Source: Isochrysis galbana
Lineage: Eukaryota; Haptophyta; Isochrysidales; Isochrysidaceae
Direction: 5' to 3'
Length of the DNA: 64,000 bases
Assembly (NCBI GenBank): GCA_018136815.1
Contig: CM030938.1
Coordinates: forward strand, 5,232,749-5,296,748
The position numbers and the translations under genes were made by a program. Positions 40,856 through 52,635 of the stretch are shown piece after piece. Position 1 is the stretch's first letter. Every line of letters starts with the position of its first letter. The notes under the pieces are model-generated. The model did not search any database. It saw nothing but the letters and a program-made list of their open reading frames with translations, and was not told the DNA's origin.

Positions 40856-41867
40856 GAAACAGAAACAGCTGTATGAGAAGGACCTTCGGAGGTGCTGCGC
40901 GATGGCGCCGCGCTGCGCCGCGTCCTCCTTTTTACAAGTCTGTTCAGCTGTTTTTACGGACCATTATGGTCGGTTTTTTGAGGAACGTGTGAGTCTGTTC
41001 ATATTAAGACTATTTATTGGTCCGTAACTCGTAGCAGATCTCACTTTGTATCTCCCAAGCGGCGCTGCGCACGAGCACTGCGAAAGGTGCGCTTCGCCTC
41101 ACCCCGAGCACTGGGGCCTTGCCTCACGCGTCCGCACGCGAACGCGCCCGTCGCCCGTCCAAGCACCAACAAGCACTTTTGACATCTTAGCCCATGCCCA
41201 GAGACACGCACCATGTGCCAAGTGACGATGGCTCACACGCGCACACAACCGTGGCGAATTGTGAAGACCCATTGGGTCTGAGGGCGCAATGGCAATGAGC
41301 AATGGCAATGGCAGGAGGGAGCCATACCGGCGGCAGGCGCGGCGGAGGGAACGACTTCGGAGACGCTGACGAAGCCCGTCAGCAGAGGAAGCCCGTCAGC
41401 AGAGGAAGATTGTTGAGGCGCGGCGGAGTCCTCAACAGTCAATAGCGCCTCACTGCGCTTATATTCTATTTATTGGAACGGTCCCAATAGACATCTCCAC
41501 AGCGCACTTGTTGAGAGGCCCTGTGGAGGTCTTCTTGAGACCCTGTTGCGGCCGTGCAAAAATCCTCGGGAACACATCATAAATCGTTTGGCACAATTCC
41601 TCACAATCTTCGTGCAGGAACTAGGAATGTGGCCGTGTTCGCAACACCACCATGCCATTAGCACCGCTCAATGCATCCCTTGCGTCCCGTTTGTGAGCCA
41701 TGAACCCCATGGGAGCCACTGCGCCCCTTTCCTGGTTCGTTGCCCCATCCCCGCGTGAGACGGGTGGGCTCCAGTCACTAATACGAGACAAGAGTGCAGA
41801 TGGTCGACTCCACAACCATTCCTTAGGTCAAGATAGCCACAAATTGGCTACGTTTCACTACTGTTAC
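40856..41867. other. Intergenic with a small TIR element
   Basis: TTTTTACGGACCATTATGG and TTTATTGGTCCGTAAC (40951-41027) form a 75-bp inverted-repeat element. GAAGCCCGTCAGCAGAG is duplicated at 41367-41405. No gene seen. Confidence 0.45.
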
Positions 41868-44800
41868 CTATCGCCGTTGCCTCTTAGCGTTCGGAGGCCG
41901 CCCCGAAGGAGTCTGTCTCCCCGCCCCACTTTGCCGTCGCTTGCGCGACTCCGCCTCGTCGGTAGCCTCTTGCTCATCAATCTCCTTCTCTACCAGCTTG
42001 GATAGAAACTCGACGCGGCGCTGAAGCTCTAGTGCAGTGCGAGTGCGGAACCACCAGTCGAACCGAAAGAGCCACGATGCCCGCACTTCCTCGCGCAACT
42101 CGTCCCATCGATCGTACCCAATCTGGTTCGTCATACACACCAAAAAGCGGTCGTTTTCTTCTGAGTACTGCCTCCCCCTTCCGGCTCCATGGCCGTAGTC
42201 GATGCGGAGGGTTACCCATGGGTTCTTGAATGAAGCCACCTTTTTACTGAGCTTATTGGCGATCTCAATGCGCCGCTGGATCTTGGCCTCTCCCTGCTCG
42301 ATGCGACGCATTACCTTGTCACAGTCGCGCAGCTCACGGTATCGCAAGAAGAAGACCGACGCGTACTTTGCTACCTCCTGCGCCTTCTTACCTTCCACCT
42401 ACGCGTGTGCGGGAATCAATTCCAGAGGGGAGGACGCCTCAGTACAAATCACGTGTAGGGCGCATGCTGGGGTTGCGATCGCGAAAGGGGATCCAACCAG
42501 CACATCGAGGGCATGGCAACGCACCTCGTTCGCGACAGCGGCAAGGTTCTGTCTTCCGTGCCGCTCGCACGCCTTGACGAAGGCGTTGAAGTCCTTCTTG
42601 TTCCAAGTAGAGAAACCCTCACGAAGCAACTCTTGCTTCTCCTCCTCTTCTTCAGGTGTAAGCGGTGGCGAGCCGGCCTCTATCGCTCGGGCTAGTAGAG
42701 TTTCCTCATCTTCTTCCGCCTCTTCTTTGGCACGCCGAGAAAGAATCCGGTCCTGCTTCCACTGCCAGTGTGCCACTTCCTTATCACGTAGACGGCCCAG
42801 CCGCTTGCTATTGAAGAATTGAAAATCATGGATCTGCGTCTGCTTGGGCATGCGCATGCCACCCCGCTCGCGGGCAATATTCTTGTAATATTCGTTTTCG
42901 TCATAGTTCTGCTTGGTGATCCGCTTGGGCAAGGAGAGACACCACTGCTCCGCTGCGGCTGAGCCAGCCGACCAATCCTGGCCCTCGTACTCATAGAGCG
43001 ACCGCTCTTGGCCATCGAGCTTGAAGTTGGCTAGGTTATTTGTCGTCTGCCGCAGGCTTTCGGCATCAGCGCGCGTCCGCTCCTCGCCGCGCGCCAGCAG
43101 CTGCTCAATATCCTCGTCGGTGGGCTCCTTACCCTTAGCGCTGAAGACGGCGTCCGCACCGAATCGAATCATGCCAAGCATCTCCTCCTTCGAGAGCGAA
43201 GTGGACTGCTCCGCCAGACGGCCTTGTTGAATGATAGCGGCATCTAGGTACAACTTGCGCTGAGCGCGCTCGATGATTTTTTCCTCGACTGAGCCCTCAA
43301 TCATGAAGCGATACACAGCCACCTCCCTAGTCTGTCCGATTCGGTGTGCGCGGTCCATCGCCTGCAGGTCCATTTGTGGATTCCAGTCGGAGTCGAATAT
43401 GATGACGGTATCGGCTGTCGCAAGGTTGATTCCGAGGCCGCCAGCGCGCGTCGACAGGAGGAACAAGAACTTCGACGACTCAGGCGCATTATACACTTCC
43501 ATCGCGGCGTCGCGTTCCTCGCCCGACGTGGAGCCATCGATGCGGCAGTATTCCCAAGAGCGGAAGGAGCAGTAGTCCTCCAGAATGTCGAGCATCCGTG
43601 TCATCTGTGAGAAAATCAGCACACGGTGACCGCGCGACTTCAGACGAATAAGCAGCTTGTCCAAGAGTACCATCTTGCCCGAATGCACGATGAGCCGCTC
43701 GTCATTCGTGAAAGGTGGCTCCTCTGCGCCGTCGAAGAGGTACGGATGGTTCGCGCACTTCCGGAGCTGCATCAGGATGTTGTGCATTTGTGAGCGATTG
43801 CCACTCATTGCGTTAAGCACTTCGATGTTCTTGGTTAAGATGTTCTGATACCACATGCGCTGCATCTCGGACATTCCGATCAGCAGCTTGATTTCACGTT
43901 TGGGAGGCAGATCCTTTTCTACTTCTGCCTTTAGACGGCGCAGCAAGAATGGACGCAGGAGGCGGTGCAGGTGGTGCAGCACGTCCTCCTTTTGCTCGGC
44001 TGCATCGTCGGGGTTGAACCACTCGTCGAACTGCTCCGAAGAGGAGAAGATATCTGGCAACAAGAAATTGAGCATGGACCACAGCTCGTGCAGATTATTC
44101 TGTAATGGCGTGCCAGTGATGAGGAGACGGTAATGGGTCGAGAAGAGGCGTACCACCTGGGAGAGCTTGCCCTGGTCGTTCTTGATCCGGTGTGCCTCGT
44201 CTATTATGAGATAGCGCCAGACTATCTTCTCAATAGCAGCCTTCTCGCTAATTGCGGTTTCAAAGGTGGTAATGCACACATCAAAGGCTTCCACGGCTTC
44301 GAAGTACTCCTCCTTCATAGCGAGCCGTGTGGCTTTGTCGCCGTGGAACTTGAAGGCTCGTATTGATGGGCACCACTTCTCAACCTCCTTGAACCAGTTA
44401 ATGAGTACCGACTTGGGCACGATGATCAGGTGCGGGCCACGCACGTTTTCAAACTCCCTCAGATAGCCGAGTAAGGAGATGGTCTGCAAGGTCTTGCCCA
44501 AACCCATCTCGTCAGCAAGGATCCCATTGATGCCGTGTTCATACAACTTGATCAGCCAGTTGAGGCCCTCCAGCTGATATGCGCGCATCTTGCCCATGAT
44601 GCACGTGGGCTGCGTCGTTAGCCGCGTGCCAGAGCTGCCTGCCTTGCCAGCATCAGTTTCAGCTGCCTTGAGCAAGAGTTCATCCTCCTGTTTCTCAGTC
44701 ATCCTGCCCTTTGTCCGGCGGCCCGGACCTGACTTTGACAGGCCATTGCTTCCAACCTTGTCCGTGTTCGAGGAGCCCAGATCGTCGAGCGATTTGCCCA

Positions 44801-45308
44801 TAAAGTGAGCGAAGATGTCTGTTTGACGCATCAGGTAAGCGAGCCGCTCTTTTGCGTTCGCCTGGGCCTTTTCTCCCAGCTCAGCCTTCTCGCGTGCCTG
44901 GATCGTCTTGAGGGCTGCCTTCCGGGCTCGAGCCCGTTCGAGCCAGGAGGTCTCAAACTTATCGTCAACTGCTGCTTCATCGCCATCGGCTGCGGTCGGC
45001 GTTGCACCACAATCAGTGGGTGGCAATGTGCCGTTGGTCACCGACTCGGCTGCGGCCTGTGACATTTCATCGGCCAGGGCCGGCATCGCACCATCAGCTG
45101 CCCCATCACCGACTGCAGTATTCTCAGCAGCTGCGGGGGCAACAGCAACATCTTCGCTCGCCGTCGCCTCACCAGAAGCCGGAAGCGCCGGATTCCCAGC
45201 CCTACTGCTCGCCGGGTCATCCTCGGATTCACTTGGCTCGGCCCCTTCCTCACGAGCTGGCGGCGCCGATTCTTCCGGCTGATCTTCATTCGGCTCAGCG
45301 CTCGACAT
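41868..45308 (-). CDS. ISWI: ISWI-class chromatin remodelling ATPase, 2 exons
   Basis: Exons 45308-42525 and 42398-41868 (126-bp intron; donor GAG|GTGCGT, acceptor GCGTAG|GTG) encode 1,104 residues. After an acidic, Ala/Glu-rich N-terminus come the SNF2 motor, with MRAYQLEGLNWLI, Walker A DEMGLGKT (~266-273), DEAH box (~369-372), LLITGTPLQNN, and the C-terminal lobe with STRAGGLGINLATADTVI and DRAHRIGQT. Then follows the HAND-SANT-SLIDE module: NYDENEYYKNIARERGG, PKQTQIHDFQFF, FSTWNKKDFNAFVKACERHGR, and in exon 2 VEGKKAQEVAKYASVFFLRY and the basic tail. This order defines ISWI (SMARCA5/SNF2H), which spaces nucleosomes, usually with a partner such as ACF1. The length fits (about 1,050). On the coding strand the region upstream of the start is GA-rich. 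Confidence 0.95.
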
Positions 45309-47512
45309 TGCCTCACCCTGTCTCTCTCTCTCCCTCTCTCTCCCCCTCCCTCCCTCTCTCTCTCTCTCTCTGCTCGCTCGCTCGCTCGCTCTGTTTGCCT
45401 CGATGCGGTGCCTCTGCCGCCTGCAGATCGCGGTGCCACGCCCTTCAGACTATCTGCTCCCTCCTCACCCAACGTCGCGTTCTCCCTCCTTCCCTATCTC
45501 TCTCCCCCTCTCCCTCCTCCCTCTCCCCGCGCGGCTCGCCGTCTGGAGAGAGGGCCGCCTCTCCCTCTCTTCCGACCTGCCGCCTCTCTTTCTCCCTCCC
45601 ACCCCTCTCGTTTTCTCCTCTCACGAGTGGAACTAAAAGGGTTCGGCGCCAGGCCGCAGAGAGTGGGCCGCACCTGCCCTCTCCTCTCCCGCGAGAAGGG
45701 GAGGCGGCGGGGTTTTGCTCCGGCCAAATGTGAATCCGCAAGCCGGACCCGAAAAGTTAGAGAGGCAAAAAAAGGCGGGAGAAAGTGCGCAGTTCCCCAG
45801 TTTTCACACCGGAAGCTGTGAACAAGGCGGAAGAGCCGGCCCCAGGCTCTGAGCGAGTTATTGTCATGCACGGCGTAAAAACGTAAAAACTCAGTACTCT
45901 AGTAGAAACGTTGATCACAATTCACACAATTAAGATCTTAAAGTAGAAAATTGCTTGCTCTTGCTCCACCTAGCTCTAGCTCTAGCTCTAGTTCTGGACG
46001 CTATACGCTATCGCCATCGCGTGGAGGTAGAGTGTAGAGTGTAGAGTATAGGTAGAGAGAGAGAGTAGAGAGCAATGGAATAAGTGGAAGCGGAAGTGGA
46101 AGTGGCGGGATGAGGAGTGAGTGCATTGGGGGAAAGCTTTTTGAAGATGCCTGCTATCTGCTGCTATCTGCTATATGTCAGAGCCAGAGCAAGGCGCAAG
46201 GCTGATCTCACTCTTGACTCTTGGAGATTGCCTGCGAAGGCGCGCCGGCAGCTAGCAGCTAGCGCGGAACGCGAGAGGGTGCAACTTGCAACTTGAGGTA
46301 CCCTTTTCTTTATCCCCCATCCCCCCCCATTCCCATTTTCTACATTATACAACTCTACCCCTAAGCTTTGCCTTTGCCTCATTGGCAATGTCATTGGCCA
46401 TATGTCGCATTCGCGAGCCTCTGCAGGCTATATTTCGCTATTTCGCTATTTTCCATTTTCCGCTCTACCGTTATAACCGCGATGGTAAATCATCAATCTT
46501 CGTTCTTATGTCTATCTATACGTCTACGACGTCTCCACGCTTCTATCAATCACTACACTTCATTCAATGTTGGTCTACCATTATATCCACGTGGCCAAGC
46601 AGCTTCTACAGGCTTCTTTCTTCTTTCTACTCGGAATATGAATATGCTCTAGCTCTGGACTGATCACCCAGGCATGGAGATCAAGGGAGTAGTAAGCACG
46701 TGTCGATGAAGACCAAGGAAGTAGCGAGCATCTTGCTTGCTTAAGTACACCCTCAAGAACCTCAAGCGTCTAGCTAGACTCTGTAAGTCTAACATCTCTG
46801 TAAGCTTCTAGACTTTTTAAGTCTACCAGCTACTCCATGGCTAAGCTACGAAAAGCTATAGGTAACGTGCACGCCGCTGTGCTCGCGTTGAGACGCTATT
46901 CGCCGATGAATCTTGTAGGATCTTCACTAAGCATGGATGAATCCCTTTCGCGCCTTTTCTGTGTGCAATCCTTCTCTAGGACGACGAGTTCTCTTCTAGC
47001 CAATTGGTTCCTTCTTTGCTCTCTCTGTTGACCCACCGTGGCTTTCGCTCCCGTGTTTATTACGTGTTGCCCTTGTTTATGTAAGAAAGTGGTGTGGCGT
47101 GTCTTCGTACGCAACCAGCAGCCGTCGCAGCGCTCTGCGATCGAAGCCGTACCGTGACCCCTCGTACCCTTGAGCCCCTACTGCCTTGTGTGTGGTCTCT
47201 CGCTAGAAATCACCCACTAGAGATTGATTCAATCTGTTCCTATGGACCCATCACCGCCCTCTGCACTGCCAAATTCGCCCTCGCCGCCGCGCGCGGACCC
47301 CGTCACCACTGCACCCGTGCCCAAGCCTTCCCAAGTATCTTTACCCGCTACCCAAGTCGATAGGCCGCCTACGGACGCGTGGGTTGCCAAGGATGGAGTC
47401 TCAGGAGTCAGGAGCCTTACATATCACCACCCCCAAAAATGTGTCCCTAGTAGCCCGGTCACTCACTAGGGGGGTGCGAAGGGCACCATATCGGTAATGG
47501 GCAAACGAGGAC
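45309..47512. other. Intergenic, CT-rich then AT-rich
   Basis: 45310-45610 is CT-rich (promoter side of ISWI). CTAGCT is tandemly repeated at 45968-45993. A frame from ATG 47242 begins MDPSPPSALPNSPSPP and ends at 47469; it may be a fragment of a mobile-element protein. GTAGCCCGGTCACTCAC (47452) recurs at 50403 and, changed, at 57668. Confidence 0.4.
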
Positions 47513-48064
47513 CTAAATAAGCTCCCTATAGGTTCTGGTATGAGAGATCAGCAAAAAAATCCGGCCCTCCCCCCCCCCCGGTGTTTTTCCCCGGAGAGTC
47601 GGCCGGCGTCGACCGGTCCGCCTCAATGGGTTTTCCCTCATTGTAACTTGTGGGGAGTTATAATGGGAGCCGGGGGTTTGCGAGGGGGGAGATTTGAAGG
47701 GATGCATATGTGTATGTGTCTGTGCCATCACTTCAAGGCGTGCGGGCAAGTGCGCTGAGGGGTGTCGTGATAGTACCGGGCTAGTGGGAGTAGTGGTACT
47801 AACGCTCAGTTGTTTTTGTCTTATACCCCGTGCGGCGATCATCACGGTGTTTGTGGCAGTCTTGACCACTTCCACTTCTTCCTTCAGAACATTGATGCTA
47901 TTGGGCACATCCTTCGGATTCCAAAAACTCACACCTAGGGACTTTAAATATTCGTCATTCTTGAGACTATTGATCAAGTTTTCTGCATCTCGGTCCAACC
48001 TTGGCATCTTCCCCGGGTGGATAAGGGCATTGGCGACCCTTTTATGGGTTTTAGGGTCAGTCAT
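47513..48064 (-). CDS. Retroelement-like ORF, 183 aa
   Basis: Frame from ATG 48064. The first ~85 residues (MTDPKTHKRVANAL, then NSLKNDEYLKSLGVSFW) are helical and plausible as a gag-like or capsid-like protein; codons here are A/T-richer at the third position than in all neighbouring genes, a sign of foreign or mobile origin. The C-terminal half is low-complexity and may be out of frame. No zinc knuckle or terminal repeats were found. Confidence 0.3.
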   Translation of the reverse strand: MTDPKTHKRVANALIHPGKMPRLDRDAENLINSLKNDEYLKSLGVSFWNPKDVPNSINVLKEEVEVVKTATNTVMIAARGIRQKQLSVSTTTPTSPVLSRHPSAHLPARLEVMAQTHTHMHPFKSPPSQTPGSHYNSPQVTMRENPLRRTGRRRPTLRGKTPGGGEGRIFLLISHTRTYRELI

Positions 48065-49040
48065 GCTATGCTAGTTACCAACGTCATAGAATATTTTTCA
48101 AGGTCCGAGGCGAAGACCTGATGACTGATTGGTGCATCGCGGATTTGGAAACGAGGGGTACCAAATGAAGGCAAACGACCTTAAGTATAAACTTAGTTGA
48201 TACTACTGGGCGAGAGGCATGTTAAAATTTGGTTAGCCTGGCGACGCTCTCTGAGTAGGCAAACCCCGCACCTGAGCGCCTCTTCAATCGACGATAAAGC
48301 GGACAAGGACGCCCAGTTCTAACTTGGGCCCGCTTCCGGCACTTCTTTCAACTGCTGCGCACATACATGCGGCGCCGGCTCGTCAGATTACCACCTGAGA
48401 CCTGCACTTTTGTACTATAATGTGGGGGTCCTGCAAGTAGAACTTATAGCGTCCATATGGGGGTAGTTGCCGAAAAAGCAACCAAACTTGAGGTTGCACC
48501 CTCTCAAACCCTCACCCACACCTTTAGCGCCAAGCAACCACACCTCCGACTCCGGTACCCTTTGGTGCGTCCCCCGTGTTAGCTTTGGCCTCTAGGTGAA
48601 TTCTACGTTCTTCCTCACCACTCACCACACACACACCCGTCAAACAGCCACTCCAACAACAGGTCAAGTAGTGTGTGGTGTGTGGTGCACTTTGCACTCT
48701 GTTGTTTTGGCCGTTGCGCCATTACGCGCTACGGGCCTCGGATGGTAGCGGAGGCACGCGATAGACACACAGACATTTTTAGATACAATCGTAATGGGCA
48801 GATTGCATCATCCCGCCCTCATGTGCCATGACTGCAGAAAGCGCGTGAAATGTGGGCGGAGCACTTCGCGGCCACTCCGACTTGTGTCCGACTTGTGGGA
48901 AAAGTTGAAGAATGTGTCCACCGCGTAAAAGCACGACGACTCATTCAGCAACCGGTGGTGGTGCCTCGTCTGGATTCGTGGCAGAAGGCAATTGAAGAGC
49001 GTGTGATTTGTCCACCTCGTCTTCATTCGACGCACCGAGA
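48065..49040. other. Intergenic
   Basis: Contains a lone AAGTATAAACTTAGTTGA boundary of the GC-rich family at 48183. No supported gene. Confidence 0.4.
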
Positions 49041-49789
49041 TCACGCGGCTGTGAGGAAACAAAAATTTGGGACACAAGGGTGAGGCAGGACAATGGCTCG
49101 CAACTCAAGCGATCTTTCGCGTTGATTGTGTAAGGGAAGTGAACGGCGACCAACCTGTGAAACATACAATCTGGCTGCACGACGCGCGTAGCGCCGAAGT
49201 GGTCTACCCTCGCAGCGCCACCACTGCAATACACGAGAGCGCCCGGATTGCGGCTCGAGCTCGAGTTGGCATAACACATCCGCCATAGTGACTGTGATTT
49301 CTTGTGATCCAACAGTACCACTGGCACTTCGCCCAGTGCTTTTCATTTGCGAGAGATGCTTCAAATCGTCTGGCGCTAATGACAGCATCACATCCGAGCG
49401 GGAGGACGGTGCGGCTAGTCTAGGAACAGGCGGTTGCGTGGGCTGCACCGCCGCTCTTATCTCCTCCACAATACGGCGTCGCCATGGCGTCTTTGGGTCA
49501 AGGGACACTTTAAAAAAGTCAGTGCCGAGTTTGGTGCGATGCGCATTCGTCCGCTGGCCCGCCTGCCGCCGAAGAGAGGCCAACAGTCCGCTCAAGCGAT
49601 CCCCCAAACCTTCTGCAAGGAGAAGCGCTGCATTGTCCTCAACATCGCTTATGCCAGATTGCTGGCATAGCTTCCGCAAGCGTTCACGCATTGTGGCCGT
49701 AGCGATTCTCTCACTCCAAGGTTGCTCTGCCACCGCTGTCTCAGCTGACGGAATACCACCCCCCGCATACGGGTCAACTCCCAACGCCT
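49041..49789 (-). CDS. TAF4: TAF4-like TFIID subunit, 3' part
   Basis: The 5' part is lost in the N gap. The visible frame contains ATMRERLRKLCQQSGI, then VEDNAALLLAEGLGDRLSGL with LLASLRRQAGQR, the helical TAF4 C-terminal histone-fold-related domain that pairs with TAF12. Nearer the C-terminus is ITVTMADVLCQLELEP, matching the terminal TAF4 block (the vNLRDLIFCLE region of animal proteins). TAF4 is a core TFIID subunit. Family members usually end about 20 residues after this block, so the ~60 further residues to the stop at 49041 may be a true tail or may hide an intron (a GTAGAC donor lies at about 49191). Confidence 0.6.
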
Positions 49790-49889
49790 NNNNNNNNNNN
49801 NNNNNNNNNNNNNNNNNNNNNNNNNNNNNNNNNNNNNNNNNNNNNNNNNNNNNNNNNNNNNNNNNNNNNNNNNNNNNNNNNNNNNNNNN
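49790..49889. other. Assembly gap, 100 Ns
   Basis: Exactly 100 N, the usual placeholder for a scaffold join of unknown length. Two genes on opposite strands lose their other parts here, so order and distance across it are not guaranteed. Confidence 0.95.
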
Positions 49890-50211
49890 GCGAGAATGTG
49901 GCAATCAGGATGAAGAAGTTGTTGCCAAAGCCGATGGCACGCTGCCCATTTACGCGTGCTCCCTAGACACTAAGCGTGGCCAGGCGCGTTTTATCAACGA
50001 TGCGCCCCTCAGCCTATGTGTGCGGAAAGAAAGGGACGACGCCGATGAGTTTGAGCGATCTTCCTCTTCTCCCGCTCAGGAACAAGAATGCCAAGTTGTG
50101 GTACTTACGTCTCCGAGTGGTCGGGTCGTCATTCCCGAAGCCGAACGCATCGCTGAGTATCAAGCCTTCGGCGAGCTTTTACGAAGCATCCCCTGGCCGC
50201 TGACGACTTGA
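49890..50211 (+). CDS. Unknown protein, 3' exon
   Basis: Begins in the gap and ends at TGA 50209-50211; 106 residues. Coding character is good: KADGTLPIYACSLDTKRGQA, then FINDAPLSLCVRKERDD, an acidic-Ser linker and VVVLTSPSGRVVIPEAERIA, ending in a short helix, FGELLRSIPWPL. The mix suggests a beta-rich domain. No family recognised. It is divergent to or unrelated to the TAF4-like gene, depending on what the gap hides. Confidence 0.5.
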
Positions 50212-50704
50212 CAGGAACGTCCCGATTCTAGCACGGTGCCTTTGCAGGTTGTGCCGTCTTTTCACATGATTACCATCTACATGATGGGTGCGTGAGTCCG
50301 GTTTCTATGGGGCGGGCTGGGTGTTCATCACATCCCTTGAGGCGGGCGTTTGACGTTTGACGCTCAAAGCGTGAACTCCGTGTTGTGTTGTGTTGCATTA
50401 GGTAGCCCGGTCACTCACGCATTTTTACGCTACTATTTTCCACCTCTCACCTCTCTCCTCAACTATCTTTCAATATAAGCCAGATAGCGGTCTTAGACAC
50501 AGCGAGCGAGCGCAGCTTTCCCCTGCTCCCTGCTCCTCGCTTCCCTCCGCGTCTACGTACTCCCATGTTCAATTTCAGCTTAGTTAGTCATAAATAAGGA
50601 CCAGGCGAAGGTTCCATGCCCGTGCGCATGTCGAAGTGTTTGCAACTCATCACTCTCATGAAGACGGGGAAGCATGGAGCATAGAAGCCGTGCGTCAGGT
50701 GTAT
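50212..50704. other. Intergenic
   Basis: GTAGCCCGGTCACTCACGCATTTTT at 50401 is shared with 47.45 and 57.67 kb. No gene seen. Confidence 0.4.
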
Positions 50705-51175
50705 GGACCAAACATTCGGGTATTATTGTAAATTGTAAACGGGTCATGGCTCACTCAACTTTAGTTATATCCCATATTTGACGGTTTGACGGAACGCCAC
50801 CTTGATGGAGTACAAGAGTATCGCCCTGGTACCATCGCGGTAACTAGGGCGGCCGTGAGGAGGGAGACCGACGCCATCGCTCGCTCGCTCGCGCTCTCTC
50901 CAGAACAGATGCGGATAAAATTCCTCTTACAATTCTACTCACACCGCTCACACCACTACCAAACGCACATTCAAGGTAACAAGTAGATAACTAACGTAAA
51001 CGGGACACGCGTAGAGAAGGAGAAGGGGTGAGCAGGAGAGGAAAGAGAAAATAAGAGGGGGGGGGGCCGTAGGTTCTTCTCACGTGAAGAAGGTGTCGTT
51101 CCGTCAAATGTGGGACATGAGTCGAATTGAGCGATCGAATGTCCACAGTTGTATACATAGCGTTATTTTAAAATT
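50705..51175. mobile_element. TIR element of the GGACATTTGATGGCTC family
   Basis: ATGGCTCACTCAACTTTAGT...CCCATATTTGACGGTTTGACGGAACGCC (50746-50807) and, inverted, GGACATTCGATCGCTCAATT...CCCACATTTGACGGAACGACACC (51085-51145 read on the minus strand) face each other 280 bp apart. Solo ends occur at 8.95 and 25.36 kb. Interior without a convincing ORF. Target duplication not found. Confidence 0.55.
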
Positions 51176-51310
51176 AAATGTAGACTAGCGTAACATTCCC
51201 TGCTTCCCGCGACGCGTGTCCCCCCGGAGGGCGCCGTGTCGGCGCTTTTCGATTGTGATTACTTGTAATTATGGGCACGGCGCGATGTGCATCGGCCACC
51301 ACATATTGAC
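51176..51310. other. Spacer before the retroelement ORF
   Basis: GC-rich; the reading frame of the next ORF is open back to 51287. Confidence 0.35.
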
Positions 51311-51907
51311 ATGAGAGCATTGCAAGGGCGGCGACTCCACAGAAGGATTGGCACCTACAACCGGTTCGCGGACAGAGATAAGACTTGCCGCATATGCAAG
51401 GCGGCCGACGAATCTTCCACCCATCTAGGCGAATGCCCGAGAGTAGTAAACATATTCGAAACGCTAGACAAACTGGCAAGGTACACCCCCCGAAGCGGTA
51501 GAAGCAGGGAAGAAGTAATCATAGATAACCTTTTCATGCACCCCGGGGGGGAAACACCGCGACCGCTCTCCATACTTTACACTCTAGCGTGGAGATATAT
51601 TTTAACAGACTTCTACAGGATACACTACGATGGCATTGAATTCTCGGAGGAATCAGTGTTGATAAGAACGATAGATAGGTACACGACGCTAAGCAAGGCA
51701 CTACTATTTGCGAGTACAACAGACTCGGCAAGGACCGCCCAAGCAGGCATGGGCAGACAGCCGAAGAAAAGGATCGACATGAACGATGTATACCCTTTAT
51801 TCACAATAGGTGCAAGAGGTAAGCTAGAACCAAGCCTAGAGCTGCGGTCCCTGACCACCTCGATGGGGGTGGCATATATAATTGCCGAGAGACCCGAACC
51901 AGAATAA
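51311..51907 (+). CDS. C-terminal end of a non-LTR retrotransposon ORF
   Basis: Frame of about 199 residues from Met 51311 to 51907. Near its start is CRICKAADESSTHLGEC, a C-x2-C-x8-H-x4-C zinc-knuckle of the kind that closes LINE-type reverse transcriptase ORFs. After it come typical post-knuckle residues: a helical region, LSILYTLAWRYILTDFYRIH, and a charged tail. The reverse transcriptase domain itself is missing, so this is a 5'-truncated copy, the usual fate of LINE insertions. No poly-A tail or target duplication was identified; a 13-nt T run lies at 52220. The frame is intact over its length, suggesting a young copy. Confidence 0.55.
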   Translation: MRALQGRRLHRRIGTYNRFADRDKTCRICKAADESSTHLGECPRVVNIFETLDKLARYTPRSGRSREEVIIDNLFMHPGGETPRPLSILYTLAWRYILTDFYRIHYDGIEFSEESVLIRTIDRYTTLSKALLFASTTDSARTAQAGMGRQPKKRIDMNDVYPLFTIGARGKLEPSLELRSLTTSMGVAYIIAERPEPE

Positions 51908-52290
51908 GCCTGTGACGAGGTACACCTCGATTGGACATAAACCCACCGAGACACGATAGCGACCAGAAAGGGTGAGAAAAGGACGAGCACGCCCGCGACC
52001 CGACAGACACGCGACGACATTTGACCAGCAACAGGCCTGCCCGGAACACGCGCTCTGAACCAGGCTCGTGGTAGCGCACCCGAGCCAAACCCCGGATACC
52101 GAAGACAAAGGAATGAAGGGGGAAAGGGGAGGAAGTGGAGGGAAGGGAAGTTAAGGGCGGTGACAGTAGGGATGGGGAAGTACCCTAGTCTAGTAGGTGT
52201 GTAGCCCAGAATCTTCAGATGTTTTTTTTTTTCAATACCAAACCTCTCCAATCCCTCAGCCCCAGCCTATCCATCCCGATCCGCCCAGCC
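51908..52290. other. 3' flank of the retroelement
   Basis: GA-rich near 52110-52150; T run at 52220-52232. No gene. Confidence 0.35.
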
Positions 52291-52635
52291 ATGTCCGCTC
52301 CGTCGTCGCGCTCGCCCTCGCCCAGGCCCGTCCTCCCGCCTTTCTCTGCTGAGGAGGTGGTCCAGCCCGTCATTGGCCACTCCCCAACTTCCGCCGCGCC
52401 TCTCGCCGCTTCCCTTCCGTTCCCTCCGTTCCCATCCGAGGCAGTGGTAACCTCGGATCCGTCAGCTGCCATGCGGCACGACACTGCAGACAAGCTCGTT
52501 TACTGCCATGAGGCCCTAGCGCTCCGCACCAAGATGCAAAAGCAAGGGTCTAAGGCAGCAATGTGTGAATGGGATCTTTCAGATTCGGACTCAAACGCAT
52601 CGGACGAGGATGACGTGGAACATCTCAAAGTCTAA
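52291..52635 (+). CDS. Small Ser/Pro-rich ORF with acidic tail, repeated at 60 kb
   Basis: ATG 52291 to TAA 52633-52635, 114 residues. The N-terminal part is SAPSSRSPSPRPVLPPFSAE, Ser/Pro-rich and disordered; then TADKLVYCHEALALRTKMQK, a short helix; then WDLSDSDSNASDEDDVEHL, an acidic casein-kinase-like tail. The first ~160 bp recur in a frameshifted form at 60049-60210, so it probably belongs to a mobile element, perhaps as exon 1 of a longer protein: a pyrimidine-rich CTGTTTGCAG acceptor lies at about 52688. Confidence 0.45.
   Translation: MSAPSSRSPSPRPVLPPFSAEEVVQPVIGHSPTSAAPLAASLPFPPFPSEAVVTSDPSAAMRHDTADKLVYCHEALALRTKMQKQGSKAAMCEWDLSDSDSNASDEDDVEHLKV

Noticed and set aside
49041-50211. 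Two long frames, one per strand, running across the N gap
   Set aside because: The Ns are translated as X; each frame is real on one side only and the gap length is a placeholder.
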